A stretch of DNA of 64,000 nt. Origin: Corinectria fuckeliana (taxonomy: Eukaryota > Ascomycota > Sordariomycetes > Hypocreales > Nectriaceae). Position numbers and translations under genes: made by a program. Shown here piece by piece: positions 35,301 through 45,398 of this stretch. Numbering within the stretch: the stretch's first letter is position 1; each line of letters begins with the position of its first letter. The stretch lies in NCBI GenBank assembly GCA_019137255.1, contig WPDH01000138.1:186001-250000 (forward strand), given 5' to 3'. The notes under the pieces were generated by a model. It was not told where the DNA came from, ran no database searches, and saw only the letters and a list, made by a program, of their open reading frames with translations.

Positions 35301-36925
35301 CTTAAACAAGCTTTTTCTAATATCTTCTTAAATAAAAAGGTAATATTATTTAGTCTTATTTAAACCTTTTCTAATAGCTTGTTAGATAAAAGAAAGCAAT
35401 ACAGTAAATAGCATAAAAAAGCCCTATACCTAGTACTATAAAACACTATATCTATCTCCCAGTAAGTGACCCAATTCGTCAAGCATCAATCTTAAATATC
35501 AAGGCATAAGTTTGCAACAGACCTCACTTTAAAATTATATTATAGTAGAATTTAAATTATAAAACTCTTAACTTTACTTAACGCACTAACAGCCAGGAAG
35601 GGTTACAACATTGCTGAAGGACCCTAGTAGAGCGCTCACACGGGTAGTCTTTTAATACTTACTTTGGCGACGAGGCCTTTAACCATTCAAATATTCGGAA
35701 CCATCCTTCCATCACTCTTTTTACTGGCCGAACTGTACACTTGATGGTTGGGACCTCAATTGTAGATAATGATTACATTGTTTTCGGCACTGGGTATAGC
35801 CTGATTCTCTCTTTCCTGCTAGCAGTACCTGTTCGTAACAACCGGGTACTAGATCTATACCAGCGTATTATCTAGTAGCCCGACGCGACCTTGCTCTTTG
35901 TCGGAGCGGTACTGGCGAGCTTTTCGTTTAAAGTCTTTGAATGGCAGGAAGTATATGACGCGCGGCTGCTTGTAGGATGCGGCACTCTTCTTTACGTTAA
36001 GGAGATGCGGCGATGGGAGATAGAGAATTGAGTCTCGAGGAGATGGATCTAGGTTTGCACTGATATTCTCCGACTTTGAGAATTGAGAGTCAATCCGGGC
36101 CTTTCTAGAAGAGCACGAACAGCGGAAGAATATCTGGAGGCGACTAAACAAAGCCGCTCGAGCAAGACATGTTGAGAGATTGGTTGGACGTTCTGCGTCG
36201 CATTTGTGGAATGAGATTGTATAGCAAGAATTGCTGAGTCTTGATCTACGAATTAATAGCAACCCTGCTGGAACGGTAGAAGTAGTACATATCTGTTGTC
36301 TAGGTAAGCTGTGATTAAGTTGGATGTCTAGAAACTCGACATCGGGAAACTACTAGCGCAGGAAGAGAAGCCTTAGATGCCTACTGCACAAGGAAGCCCA
36401 TAAAGGGAGCCAAATGAAGTAGTTGGAAGTTTGGACAGAGCTAGCGGCGACCTGTCAACGATGAGTTCTGCTATTCGAAATGTAAGCCCACACTTCTTAC
36501 CATCTCATACGCTTTATGGCAGCCCCGATTCCCTGATGCTCTATTAATGTCCCGACGCCCTAAAGGTCTACCACCCTGATGTCCTGGTGCCCTGACTGCT
36601 CTATTATTATTAGTGGCAAGATTGTCAAAGGGGAAAAGATAAGAGTCAGAGACTATATAAGCATGTGATCTAGAGCCTACTAGATATATCATGCAGCCCG
36701 AATAGCACGACCCTTAATGATTATCCTGGTGGAACCTGAATGTACGATAAGCGAGGATACGGGCGTGTTTTCGTAATACCATGCATCCTAAATGTGCAAC
36801 TAACATTCACGTAGGTTCCTAGTTGTAAACATGACATAATTATGACACAGATCCTTTATTCACAATATATTTTTGTAAAAGTCTTGATCCTGGGTTGCCA
36901 GATATGTAATGCCTTTGGAGCGCGC
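35301..36925. other. intergenic, AT-rich at its left end, no supported gene
   Basis: The left 300 bp is AT-rich and RIP-like, probably the continuation of the decayed ankyrin gene or a repeat. A duplicated phrase CCCTGATGCTCTATTA / CCCTGACTGCTCTATTA lies at about 36,530-36,606. Nothing else stands out. Confidence 0.4.
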
Positions 36926-38906
36926 TTAAACAAGAGGCCAAGCGTCGGCCGAACTGCTATCGGGCTCCGGATTGATACCTGCGTCCATACTGAAAAGCAC
37001 CGATCCGATAAAATCGGGATATAAGAAAGATATATCAGCTGGTAAAAGTGGATAATTGTCGAAAGACTCATTCCCATCCGTTAGATTCAACGCTGTGGAG
37101 GAGCCTAGGGCTAGAAAGTCTGGTCGTAGTTTCTTGAGCTGAGCAAAAACAATATCACCCAGGATGTGAGCTGCATGGCATGGCGACCCGATAGACCTAA
37201 GCCAATTCACCAGCCTCACTACAAGATTTTCCAAGGCAGTAATATCATGATTTGCTGCTCGGAGCTTTGCCTCATAGGTGTGTATGAGCCGACACATTAT
37301 AAGTGCTGAAAAGGTAATAATATGATATATATGATCCGTCAGGTGGCGAGTGCGTTCGTCGGCAGTATCCATAGCTAGATTAATGATCGTTTTTGAGAAC
37401 TTAATCATATCAGTTAGGATGGAATCACCCGTTATACCCCGAGTCGATTTGAATGACTGGCAATACAGTAAAAGGTGGGCAAAATGAAAACCCATCTGGA
37501 GAAATTGAGACCGAGGCTCATCTGCGAACATGTTAGTCAGAATGCTGACGCTTGAATGCTCTTGAAGCGGACGTACTGAATAGAGCTGACCACTCTTGCT
37601 GCCAGGCTTGGAGTGCGACCTTGGCCTCGGAAAGGTCGGCTTGAGAGAAACGACATTTATTGTAAATTATCCAGTAGAGCTTGACTTCGGCAATCATCCT
37701 CGTCTCATAGTTTGTAATGCTATTCAGTTCAACAAATTGATGACAGCGGTTAATGTGCGCTTCGTTGAGCACTGCTTGTCTGCGGGTTCCGACGCAGTAT
37801 CTGCGGACTTGTAAGAGGCTTTCCAGATACTGTAGGATTTACGTACTGGAGATGGGCAACACAAAGATGGTTCCAGAGGCACCAGGCATCAAAATGGCGT
37901 TTTGCGATATGCGGGGCCGTCGTGGACTGGAGGATCTCTGCAAATTCAGGGCTTGCTTGTGCTTGCTGGAGGGCATAGCCAGTGAGTAGCCAGCTGTCAA
38001 TGCTTAGTGGAACCTGGCCGATTGTGGTAGACCATAGACTCAGTACAAGAGCTGCTTGGAAGAACTCGATAGGTTGAGGCACTTGTAGCAGCGCGGATGC
38101 TAGAAGACGCTTGGCTTGTAGAAATAGTCTTGGTGCCAATCTGTCGGCGAGATCCTGCGTCGTGTGCCTCACTGCTATTAAGAGGATGCTGCAGAGAAGT
38201 AAAGGCGACCCTCTCACCCGAGAGAGGAGGGCCTGAGTTGGTATCCCTTCTGAGAACTTGACCCATCGGCCGTAATGAAGGTGGAATCTAGACCATGTCA
38301 GCCACGAAACCTGTCATTCGAATTCTAACTCACAACTCAAGTAGGGAATGGGCAGTTGACAGCGACACCAAACCTGTAGAGATCACATCTGATTGGAAAT
38401 CTGAATGAGTTCCGGCCTGTTCTGGAGAATGCACTCCAGCATCGGCGGCAGCATCTCGGATCAGGAAAACGGGAGCTGGATCAAGCTCCGATAAAGGCGC
38501 AGATTCGGTAGGTAGAGATGAAGGAGTCACTTGGTCTGGTGCAGTCGCGAAATCAGGGAATCTTGAGTCCAGTCGATCTAGGACGACCCCGACCATTCTT
38601 TCCAGTCGCTCAAGCCTAGTTCATCAGCACAAGTCGGTCGTCTTTTGTGAGGGACTAGACCTACCTTGCATCCACTGAGCTCGGCTGTGAGCTGGAAGGA
38701 TCGGCAGAGAATCTTTGTTTTGGCCGATGTTCGGTCGAGGAGATGGATGGCTGGAAGACAGTAGCATTCTCCAAGGAACATGCTTGGGACAGCGTCTGGC
38801 AGCGGAGGCATTGGCCGCTGGCACTATCAGAGGCATAGCAGCGAGTTTTGTGCTTGCGGCATAAATCACACGCTTTTGAAGCTCGTCCGGGCCGTAAAGG
38901 GGGCAT
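36926..38906 (-). CDS. Zn(II)2Cys6 transcription factor, 5 exons
   Basis: Exons (minus) 38906-38665, 38615-38334, 38287-37847, 37800-37577 and 37521-36926 give 594 aa; all four introns are 46-55 bp and phases close exactly. The start MPPLRPGRASK precedes the binuclear cluster CDLCRKHKTRCYASD...CLRCQTLSQAC (about residues 13-43), which binds CGG/CCG half-sites. Exon 2 opens with a coiled-coil-like LERLERMVGVVLDRLDSRF. The middle homology region contains HLHYGRWVKFSEGIP, VPLSIDSWLLTGYALQQA and CVGTRRQAVLNEAHINRC, a fungal_TF_MHR arrangement. The C-terminal half includes MDTADERTRHLTDHIYHI. It is followed 301 bp downstream by a co-oriented transporter, which it may control together with the sulfotransferase-like gene. 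Confidence 0.88.
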
Positions 38907-39207
38907 CGTCGTACGAATGTCCTCTTGACTATATGTCAAGGACGTGGGTGGTGTTATGAACAGGGACGCATAGTTGAAGTGAGCGATGAGAGGTGAGCTT
39001 TGATGAGAGACGAGAGAAGACAGACGAGGCGACAGACGAAAGATGGCGTGCAAGGGATAACGTGACTAGGCGTAAGTAGAGTCTAACTAAGAGTAGATAA
39101 GGATCACCGTACAATTGACCCATGATAAGCTTATTACAGAACATCTAAACTAGATCAATTATTTACAAGCTTTTTTCTACCGGCCAAATATCTTAGCATA
39201 CCCTCAT
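38907..39207. other. intergenic between regulator and transporter
   Basis: 301 bp holding the regulator promoter and the transporter 3' end. No further feature seen. Confidence 0.4.
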
Positions 39208-40857
39208 TTAATTGGATATCTGTTTCTCGTAGCCCTCGTCGGGACTGGATGAGGCGACGCGGAACTGAGCCTCAACACCAGCATCGCCATGATCAAACAG
39301 GCAATACAGCAACTTCCAAATCAAGATGATGACTGCCGCAGCAATGGCGCAGCCCGCGGCGATACTCAGCCCACGAGTATATCGAGGCGCATCTGTTAAG
39401 GAATTGGTTACCTGGCTACTAAGTACTGGGGAAGGAGAGCATGCATACCTTGTACTCGGAATAGCTGGTTGCCGGGAAAGTTGGCCAGTTGGATGCTCAT
39501 CACATATGCTGCCAGAGCAACAGGCCGCTTGTAGTCTTGCATCTTTGTAGCAAGCCAAGCTGCGCTGATTGCCTGAACACATCCCATGCCCATCTGAGTC
39601 CAGACAACTCCTCCTGAAAGTAGCCGTCAGCATATAACGTTGATCTGGGGGCGGGTTGAACTTATACCATATAGAACCCATCTGCCAACACCCTCAGGCG
39701 CCAGCGCGAGCCACAGCAGACCAGCTGCTCCCCACAAGTATCCCAGAGCAATGTGAAGGCCACGCTCGCGTAACCTGTCACTGCTGAACGCCAGAGAAAC
39801 GGACCAGACCAAGGCGCACGCACTACCGACGGAATTCAGTCCATTGGCTTCGAGCGCAGTGAATCCAAGAGACTTGATGATGGAGGGCGCATATGTGTTC
39901 ATCGGCGAGATCATCACCATGGAGAGAAATGCAGCCACAAGGTGACCATACAGCCTCCAGTCACAGAATGTGTCGAGAATTTGCGAGGGCAGAACTGGTT
40001 TTCCATATCCCAAAGCCTTGGTAGGGTCGTTGCGGATTACTCTGGTGACAAGAATCGACGCTTCTCGATTGGTGAAGATGGAGAACGATCTGCCGAAGAA
40101 AGACTTTGGTTTCGCGGCGCTATGCGGGAGGTAGAAGTAGGCGACGGCTCCGAGGAAACTCGTCAAAACACCCTCTGAAATCCGTTAGCCACCATGTGAT
40201 ACCCAGCCCGAAAATGAAATACTGGCCGATTAGAAACAGCCACTGCCATCCATGTAAACCGCCTCGTCCGCGAAGAGAGAGAAGTCCTATCGACAGCGGT
40301 CCACCGAGGGCACCTGCAAAGCTGTTTGAGGCCCAGAAGATGGCGTACCGAAGGGCTAGTTCCTGATTTGTATAGTATTTCGAAATATACAGGGCAAAGC
40401 CCGGGATGTAACCACCCTCTAGAGCACCCACGAAGAACCGCGCCGCGCAGAGCCCGGCAGCATTCTTCAGGAATATCTGGGACCAGGTTGCAATGCCCCA
40501 GAGGAACATCGTGATGGGGAGGAACCGCTCGGGGCCGATGAACTTGCTGATCATGTTGAAGGGCAACTCGGTAATGATGAAGCCCAGGGTGAAAAGGGTT
40601 TGGGCTAGGTTGATGTCGGAATTTGTAATGCTGATATCGTCTCGCAGAGTGTCGGTCAGTGCGTTTCCGATGTTGGTGCGGTCAAATTGAAGGAAGCAGA
40701 AGCAAAGCACGATGAAGGGCAAAATAAAAATATCTGCCTTTAGCAATGCCTTCCTCGCCTCGCCGGGTTCAATTTGAAGCTGGGGATCGTAACCAGGGAC
40801 GTCGATGGCTTCATCTGGAATGGTTTCAACATTTTGTTCGGAAATCCGGGATCTCAT
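39208..40857 (-). CDS. MFS transporter, allantoate permease/DAL5-like (anion:cation symporter), 4 exons
   Basis: Exons (minus) 40857-40227, 40174-39668, 39613-39449 and 39392-39208 give 495 aa. It has about 12 membrane segments, with the first at FILPFIVLCFCFLQFDRTNI carrying the DRTNIGNA motif typical of the DAL5/ACS family, then LGFIITELPFN and GPERFLPITMFLWG. The family moves organic anions such as allantoate, nicotinate or other carboxylates with protons. Intron 1 (40175-40226) is best read as GC-AG: it joins WLFLI to EGVLTSFLGAVAYFYLPH, the family consensus. A GT alternative at 40202 would leave only a 28 bp intron and insert 8 residues. The first in-frame ATG is at 40857. It is divergent from the sulfotransferase-like gene. 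Confidence 0.87.
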
Positions 40858-41421
40858 CACGGTCGTCTCTGTAGGCCAAAGTCTTCGTTATGGATAAATC
40901 AGTAGAACGGCAAAGTTGTTGACGACTTCTCTATTTTGCCGGGATTTTGGGATATACCGCGTCGTTCTTTTGACAATACTGTCTGTCTTCAACCTCAACA
41001 CCGCCATGGCGCCAATGCTAAATTTATAGCTTCCCCTAATCCCAGTGAGCTGTAGTATCTCTCATAGACAATGGTTTCATCTTTGAGATATCGAAGATAC
41101 CATGTCGACGATAATGGCGTGCTGATAACCGTTCACCTATTGAAAGGCTAGTTTTGAGAATGCAGCCGACGACGATAAGAATGCCGACGGCCTCTTATCA
41201 GACCGACGGCATGCCGACGGTAAGCCGACGGGCTACCATCGGAATGCCGCCGGCCATTGTGTTAGCTAAGCCGTCTAAGTGGTACTCACGGATGAGATAC
41301 GGCACGGGTCTGATTGCGAATACAAGTAGAACAATAGTTTATTCGACATTGCTGTTTTCGTTCTCGTCATTCTTTCCTTTGACCTTGCCTCGACTTAAAC
41401 GACCCTCATTTACTTGAATTC
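40858..41421. promoter_or_regulatory. bidirectional promoter of transporter and sulfotransferase-like gene
   Basis: 564 bp between two divergent starts. It includes the CCGACGG array (41166-41253) and a pyrimidine-rich stretch just before the plus-strand start. Confidence 0.6.
41166..41253. repeat. array of CCGACGG motifs, candidate binding sites for a Zn2Cys6 regulator
   Basis: Exact CCGACGG occurs at 41184, 41203, 41214 and 41225. Near copies are CCGACGA at 41166 and CCGCCGG at 41247. The three central copies are spaced exactly 11 bp start to start, one helical turn. CCG/CGG triplets are the half-sites of Zn2Cys6 proteins, and one such regulator lies 2.2 kb away. Confidence 0.65.
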
Positions 41422-42588
41422 ATGACCTTGTCCCTTGGTCGTACCGATATGGAGCAGAACACGCTGAAAAGACGAGGTGTCGGCTTGACTGGGGTCGACA
41501 AACATCAATCTTTTGGAGGGTACACGCTATTCTGCCCCTTGACAAGTGACACGGCCTATCTGGTCGACATTGATGGGGTCGAGGTCCATTCTTGGAAACT
41601 CCCTGGAAGGGTCGGGCGACATGCCACAATTCTTCCCAATGGGAACCTCGCCGTCAACACCCTGCGACCAGCCTCCAAAGACGGGGATGCATATCCTTTT
41701 CCGTTCTTCCACAAGTACGGCGGAGGCGTCATGAGTGAGCTGGATCCCAATGGCAAGGTGGTCCGCCAACACACAGATCCTCTTGGCCATCATGACCAGT
41801 ACCACTACGGTGACGGCCGGATCCTTTACACCAGTCTCGAGGCTCTGTCGCCGAAGGAGTCCGCGCAAGTCATCGGAGGTGTTCCAGGCACTGAAGCAAA
41901 CGGAGTCACCTACGCAGACACCATCAACGAAGTAGACGACAAGGGGAATCTGGTTTGGCGCTGGAAGGTCTCCCAGCGGCTGCCTCGAGAAGACTTCCCA
42001 CTTCAACCGCACTACACGCGTGAACATTACCCCCTCATCAACTCAGTCTTTCCGATGCGCGACGGCAAACACATTCTCGCGTCGATGCGGTCAGTGTCGG
42101 CGGTAGTCATCATCGAGAAGGACACCGGAGACATTGTGTGGAAAATCGGCTCTGAGATGCTGGCACAACAGCACAATGCCACGGAGCTCGAGAACGGCAA
42201 TATTCTCATCTTTGATAACGGGGCCTTTCGCAGCGGCGAGTCAATCACGTACACCCGAGCAATTGAAGTCGATAGAGGCACCAAGGAGATTGTCTGGGAG
42301 TATCGCGACCGGTCACAGATGCTCTACTTCTTCACTCCTTTCATGGGGAGCGCTCAGCGGCTTGCCAATGGCAATACCTTGCTGTGCGAAAGCGCCTTTG
42401 GTCGCATTTTTGAGGTCACGGTTGACGGGTACATTTGCTGGGAGTATGTCAACCCGTGGTTTGCGCCTTACGCGGACGAGGCAACTTCCAAGATGTTTCC
42501 AGGTGAATCCAATGCTTTGTTCAGGGCGTACCGGTACTCGCTGGATGATATGCCCTGGCTGAAACAGAAGTTGGACAACTTAGGATAG
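41422..42588 (+). CDS. aryl-sulfotransferase-like beta-propeller protein, intronless
   Basis: 388 aa, single exon, from ATG 41422 (MTLSLGRTDMEQNTLKRRG; a second ATG at 41449 is possible). It fits the arylsulfotransferase family (PF05935/PF14269), whose bacterial members move sulfate from aryl sulfates to phenols without PAPS. Propeller-blade phrases recur: TAYLVDIDGVEVHSW, GRHATILPNGNLAVN, NEVDDKGNLVWRWK, EKDTGDIVWKIG, NATELENGNILIFDNG, VDRGTKEIVWEYRD, QRLANGNTLLCES. No signal peptide is visible, so it is probably cytosolic. It lacks introns among intron-rich neighbours and is short, which hints at bacterial origin. The catalytic His of the family was not assigned with confidence; EHYPLINSV and QQHNAT are candidates. 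Non-enzymatic propeller function remains possible. Confidence 0.75.
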   Translation: MTLSLGRTDMEQNTLKRRGVGLTGVDKHQSFGGYTLFCPLTSDTAYLVDIDGVEVHSWKLPGRVGRHATILPNGNLAVNTLRPASKDGDAYPFPFFHKYGGGVMSELDPNGKVVRQHTDPLGHHDQYHYGDGRILYTSLEALSPKESAQVIGGVPGTEANGVTYADTINEVDDKGNLVWRWKVSQRLPREDFPLQPHYTREHYPLINSVFPMRDGKHILASMRSVSAVVIIEKDTGDIVWKIGSEMLAQQHNATELENGNILIFDNGAFRSGESITYTRAIEVDRGTKEIVWEYRDRSQMLYFFTPFMGSAQRLANGNTLLCESAFGRIFEVTVDGYICWEYVNPWFAPYADEATSKMFPGESNALFRAYRYSLDDMPWLKQKLDNLG

Positions 42589-42829
42589 TAGATGCGACCT
42601 TAGTGGATGGTAGTCATTGTTCATAAGCATGCATATAAGCCTAAACGTAACCTTTAGATCGAGACCTCTATTCCTGATACCATGTTTGTCCACAAAGGCG
42701 AGATTACAACAAACGTCGTCTTTAGATAATTTAGCGCGGCATATGCATTGCCGAGTACTATTGTCGTCAACCTTGTTTCTTCTACAAATAACTCTACTGA
42801 CTTTGCCGGCCCGAGTACCGTGACGGACG

Positions 42830-42965
42830 CCATCTCCGGGATGCCGATTGGGCTCCATCTCCTGGACGCTGATTAGTCTCCGTGACAGATTCCATCTCCG
42901 GGATGCCGATTAGACTCCGTGACGAGATCCATCCCCGGAATGCCGATTGGACTCCGTGGCGGACC
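42830..42965. repeat. 37 bp tandem repeat, about 3.7 units
   Basis: Units start at 42830 (shortened), 42855, 42892 and 42929. Each reads CCATCTCCGGGATGCCGATT, then RGACTCCGTGACRGA, with few changes. The array lies in the 3' flank of the sulfotransferase-like gene. Confidence 0.8.
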
Positions 42966-43255
42966 ATCGGCAATTGCTGAATGAGAGGCACTACCCAGCA
43001 CGCGCCTGACTACTACCCTGTAGCACTTAGACCTGTTGTTTCTTTCCATAGTTGAACTTGTAGTCAAGGATCGTCATGCAATGCGGAGACGTGCTGAGAC
43101 TTTCCCCAACGTCTGCTTCCACATGATTGTGCGGTTGCAGACCTCGGCTGGCTGTTAAAACGCCGGCATAATGTAACTGGCAATGAGAGGAAAATGGCCT
43201 GGCACTAGTCGTTCGGTGACTACTGGGCGTCTGTCTTGCCGTCATCAGTCCATGT

Positions 43256-43314
43256 GGCAGTCAACTGACTCCATTATTGATCACGCGGCAGTTAACTGAC
43301 TCCATGTTGATCAC
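43256..43314. repeat. two 28-29 bp direct repeats containing TGACTCC
   Basis: Copies at 43256-43284 and 43287-43314 share GGCAGTYAACTGACTCCAT and TTGATCAC. TGACTC is the core of the Gcn4/CPC1 site. They lie about 280 bp upstream of the membrane protein start. Confidence 0.6.
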
Positions 43315-43595
43315 CACGTCACATATGCTATCAATAGTGCATCTGACGGCGAAACGGATTGTTTGATAGTTGCCATGCACTAAGACGATCTATGCCGAAA
43401 ACGAGGGGAGTGACTATCCTGTACGACAAATAACGAATATAGTGTAAAGTAATGATGTAGTATAAAAAGGGACCATATCGTATTCTAATCCTACGAAAGA
43501 ACCAACCTTTTTCCCAGTCAAGGCTCCAGACCAAGAAGTTGAAGCTTGTCGGCTACATCTTCACATCTATACATATTCATTCCCTGCCAGCAGCC

Positions 43596-44408
43596 ATGGC
43601 ACGCACAATGGACAGATACTTCGAACGCCTGAGAAGGTCCCGCTTCATGTCGGCTCGGTCCTTCAATTACGCCTGCGCCGTCAGCGGCATCCTTTGCTCT
43701 CTCACGTTCCTTCTGGGCTTCGTTGCGTCTGGGTTCCTCCCCCTCGTGAAGCCGTATTGGGACGCCGAGCACATCGTCGACCAATACAAGGACCACGAGA
43801 AGGGCATCCAAGCTGGGTCGGCGCTTCTTGTTGTCGCCGGCATGTTCTACCTCCCCCTGACAGCGGCCATCTCGGCGCAGATGCGGCGGATCCCCAACCT
43901 GCACTAATCGGTCAGCGCTCTTCAACTAGCCTCTGGTGCCGCCGGTATCTTTACTTACATCATGCCCGGCATGATCCTCGGGGTGACCAACTACGACCTC
44001 GATCGACCCATGGAGATCACGAAAGCTCTGAACGAGCTCTTCTGGATGACCGCCCTGATGCCGTGGCCTGCCTTCATGACCCAGAACTTTGCCTTCTCCT
44101 ACGCCATCCTTGTCGACACCCGCCCGAAGTCACTATTCCCCAGGCCTATTGCCATCATGAACATTATAGTGCCCATTATGTTCACCCCGGCAATTGCGAT
44201 GCACACAACCAAGACCGGCCCTGTCGCTTGGAACGGTGGCCTGACCTTCTGGACGGCTGGCGCTCTCTTCTGTATCCAGCTTGTGGTAGATTCCCTCTGC
44301 CTTGGTAGGGCTATATCTACCGAGGATGCTACGGGTGAGGATATTGAGGATAACGTTTCGTCCAAGGTGGAAGAAGGCCTCGGGGACAACCACGACCAGA
44401 CACTCTAG
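43596..44408 (+). pseudogene. multi-span integral membrane protein with one in-frame TAA
   Basis: A single frame of 271 codons from ATG 43596 (MARTMDRYFERLRRSRFM) to 44408. Codon 104 is TAA (43905-43907); the frame continues SVSALQLASGAAGIFTYIMP. Hydrophobic segments lie near ACAVSGILCSLTFLLGFVAS, ALLVVAGMFYLPLTAAI, IFTYIMPGMILGV, FWMTALMPWPAFM, PIAIMNIIVPIMF and GLTFWTAGALFCIQL, about six spans. It resembles a fungal family of uncharacterised membrane proteins often found beside catabolic or secondary-metabolite genes. The C-terminus is acidic. The ancestral codon at the stop could be CAA or a Tyr codon. No convincing intron removes the stop. Otherwise intact, so recently inactivated, polymorphic, or a sequencing error. 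Confidence 0.7.
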
Positions 44409-45398
44409 TCTAGCAGAGGTTGGAAATAGGACGCGGGGAAAGGTCTGCAGTCCTTGTCTACAGCAAGATGCACCGAGCTAGAGGTAACGGGTGTCACATC
44501 GAGCAAGATTGATTCACTTGTGAGAATCACCCTCAAGAACCATGACTGAGACAGTAAGCGGTATTCCCTAGATCCATAGCTATAAATACATCTATACAAA
44601 GTCATTGCCTCGTATGCGCTGGCCCCTAGGTCTATCAACTAAAATGCGAGTGGGGTGAGGCCACTGCAGCTTTTGCATTTCAAAATGCCCAGTCTCATCT
44701 GGATCACGCAGCGAATATTTGCCGTGCTCTTGGCCTGTGCTATCCGGCTCAATTCCCACTCGGCTTAATTATTTACGGTCCAGTTTTCCCTCAGCCCAAT
44801 TTTCCTCGACAAGACGGTCAAATATAGGTCCAGGACCATAGCGATATCCTGTAGTCCCACCACTGATGTGACAGTAGAGGATGCGGTCAAGAGGTACGAC
44901 GAACCAATACGCATGCTACCACAAGGATATGCTTTGATATGCTAGGAACTTGGCTCTATAGGAGGCGGTGAAACGGTCCACGAAGGTCCGGAGCTTGTTC
45001 TGCCGTAGTGATTCCGGCCTTTGCATCTCCCATCCCGGGGACTTGGACGTACAGTCCACATATGCTCCATAACCCCACCCCAAGCATATGCCAAGCACCA
45101 CATATATCTAAACATGTAACCTGTGTGCCACGCCTTGCATTGTGCTTTGCTACGAATAAGAAGCAAGGCGCACCTGGAGTAAGGTACACCGGTCCGCTAC
45201 CGTGAACCCACATGTATAGGCCTGTGAGGTGACTCGTTTGTGGACGCGGAATTACCCTCATCGTAGCTGCATTGTCTAGTTTCTGCCACCCTAGGTCTAT
45301 CTCTTACTAGCCATGACGGAAAAGGAGCTTACGAAAACACGCAAAGGTCCGAGAGGTGGAACGAGTGAAGAAACTAGTATATACTAAGAGACTAGTTA
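44409..45398. other. intergenic, no supported gene
   Basis: About 1 kb. Short overlapping minus-strand frames near 44,920-45,260 show no motif or splice structure and are taken as chance. Confidence 0.4.

Larger units (their letters stand above)
42589..43595. other. intergenic with two short tandem repeat arrays
   Basis: About 1 kb. Contains the 37 bp repeat array (42830-42965) and the paired TGACTCC repeat (43256-43314). No gene seen. Confidence 0.5.

Noticed and set aside
44916..45261. Overlapping minus-strand frames of 60-100 codons
   Set aside because: No start context, splice sites or motifs; intergenic.
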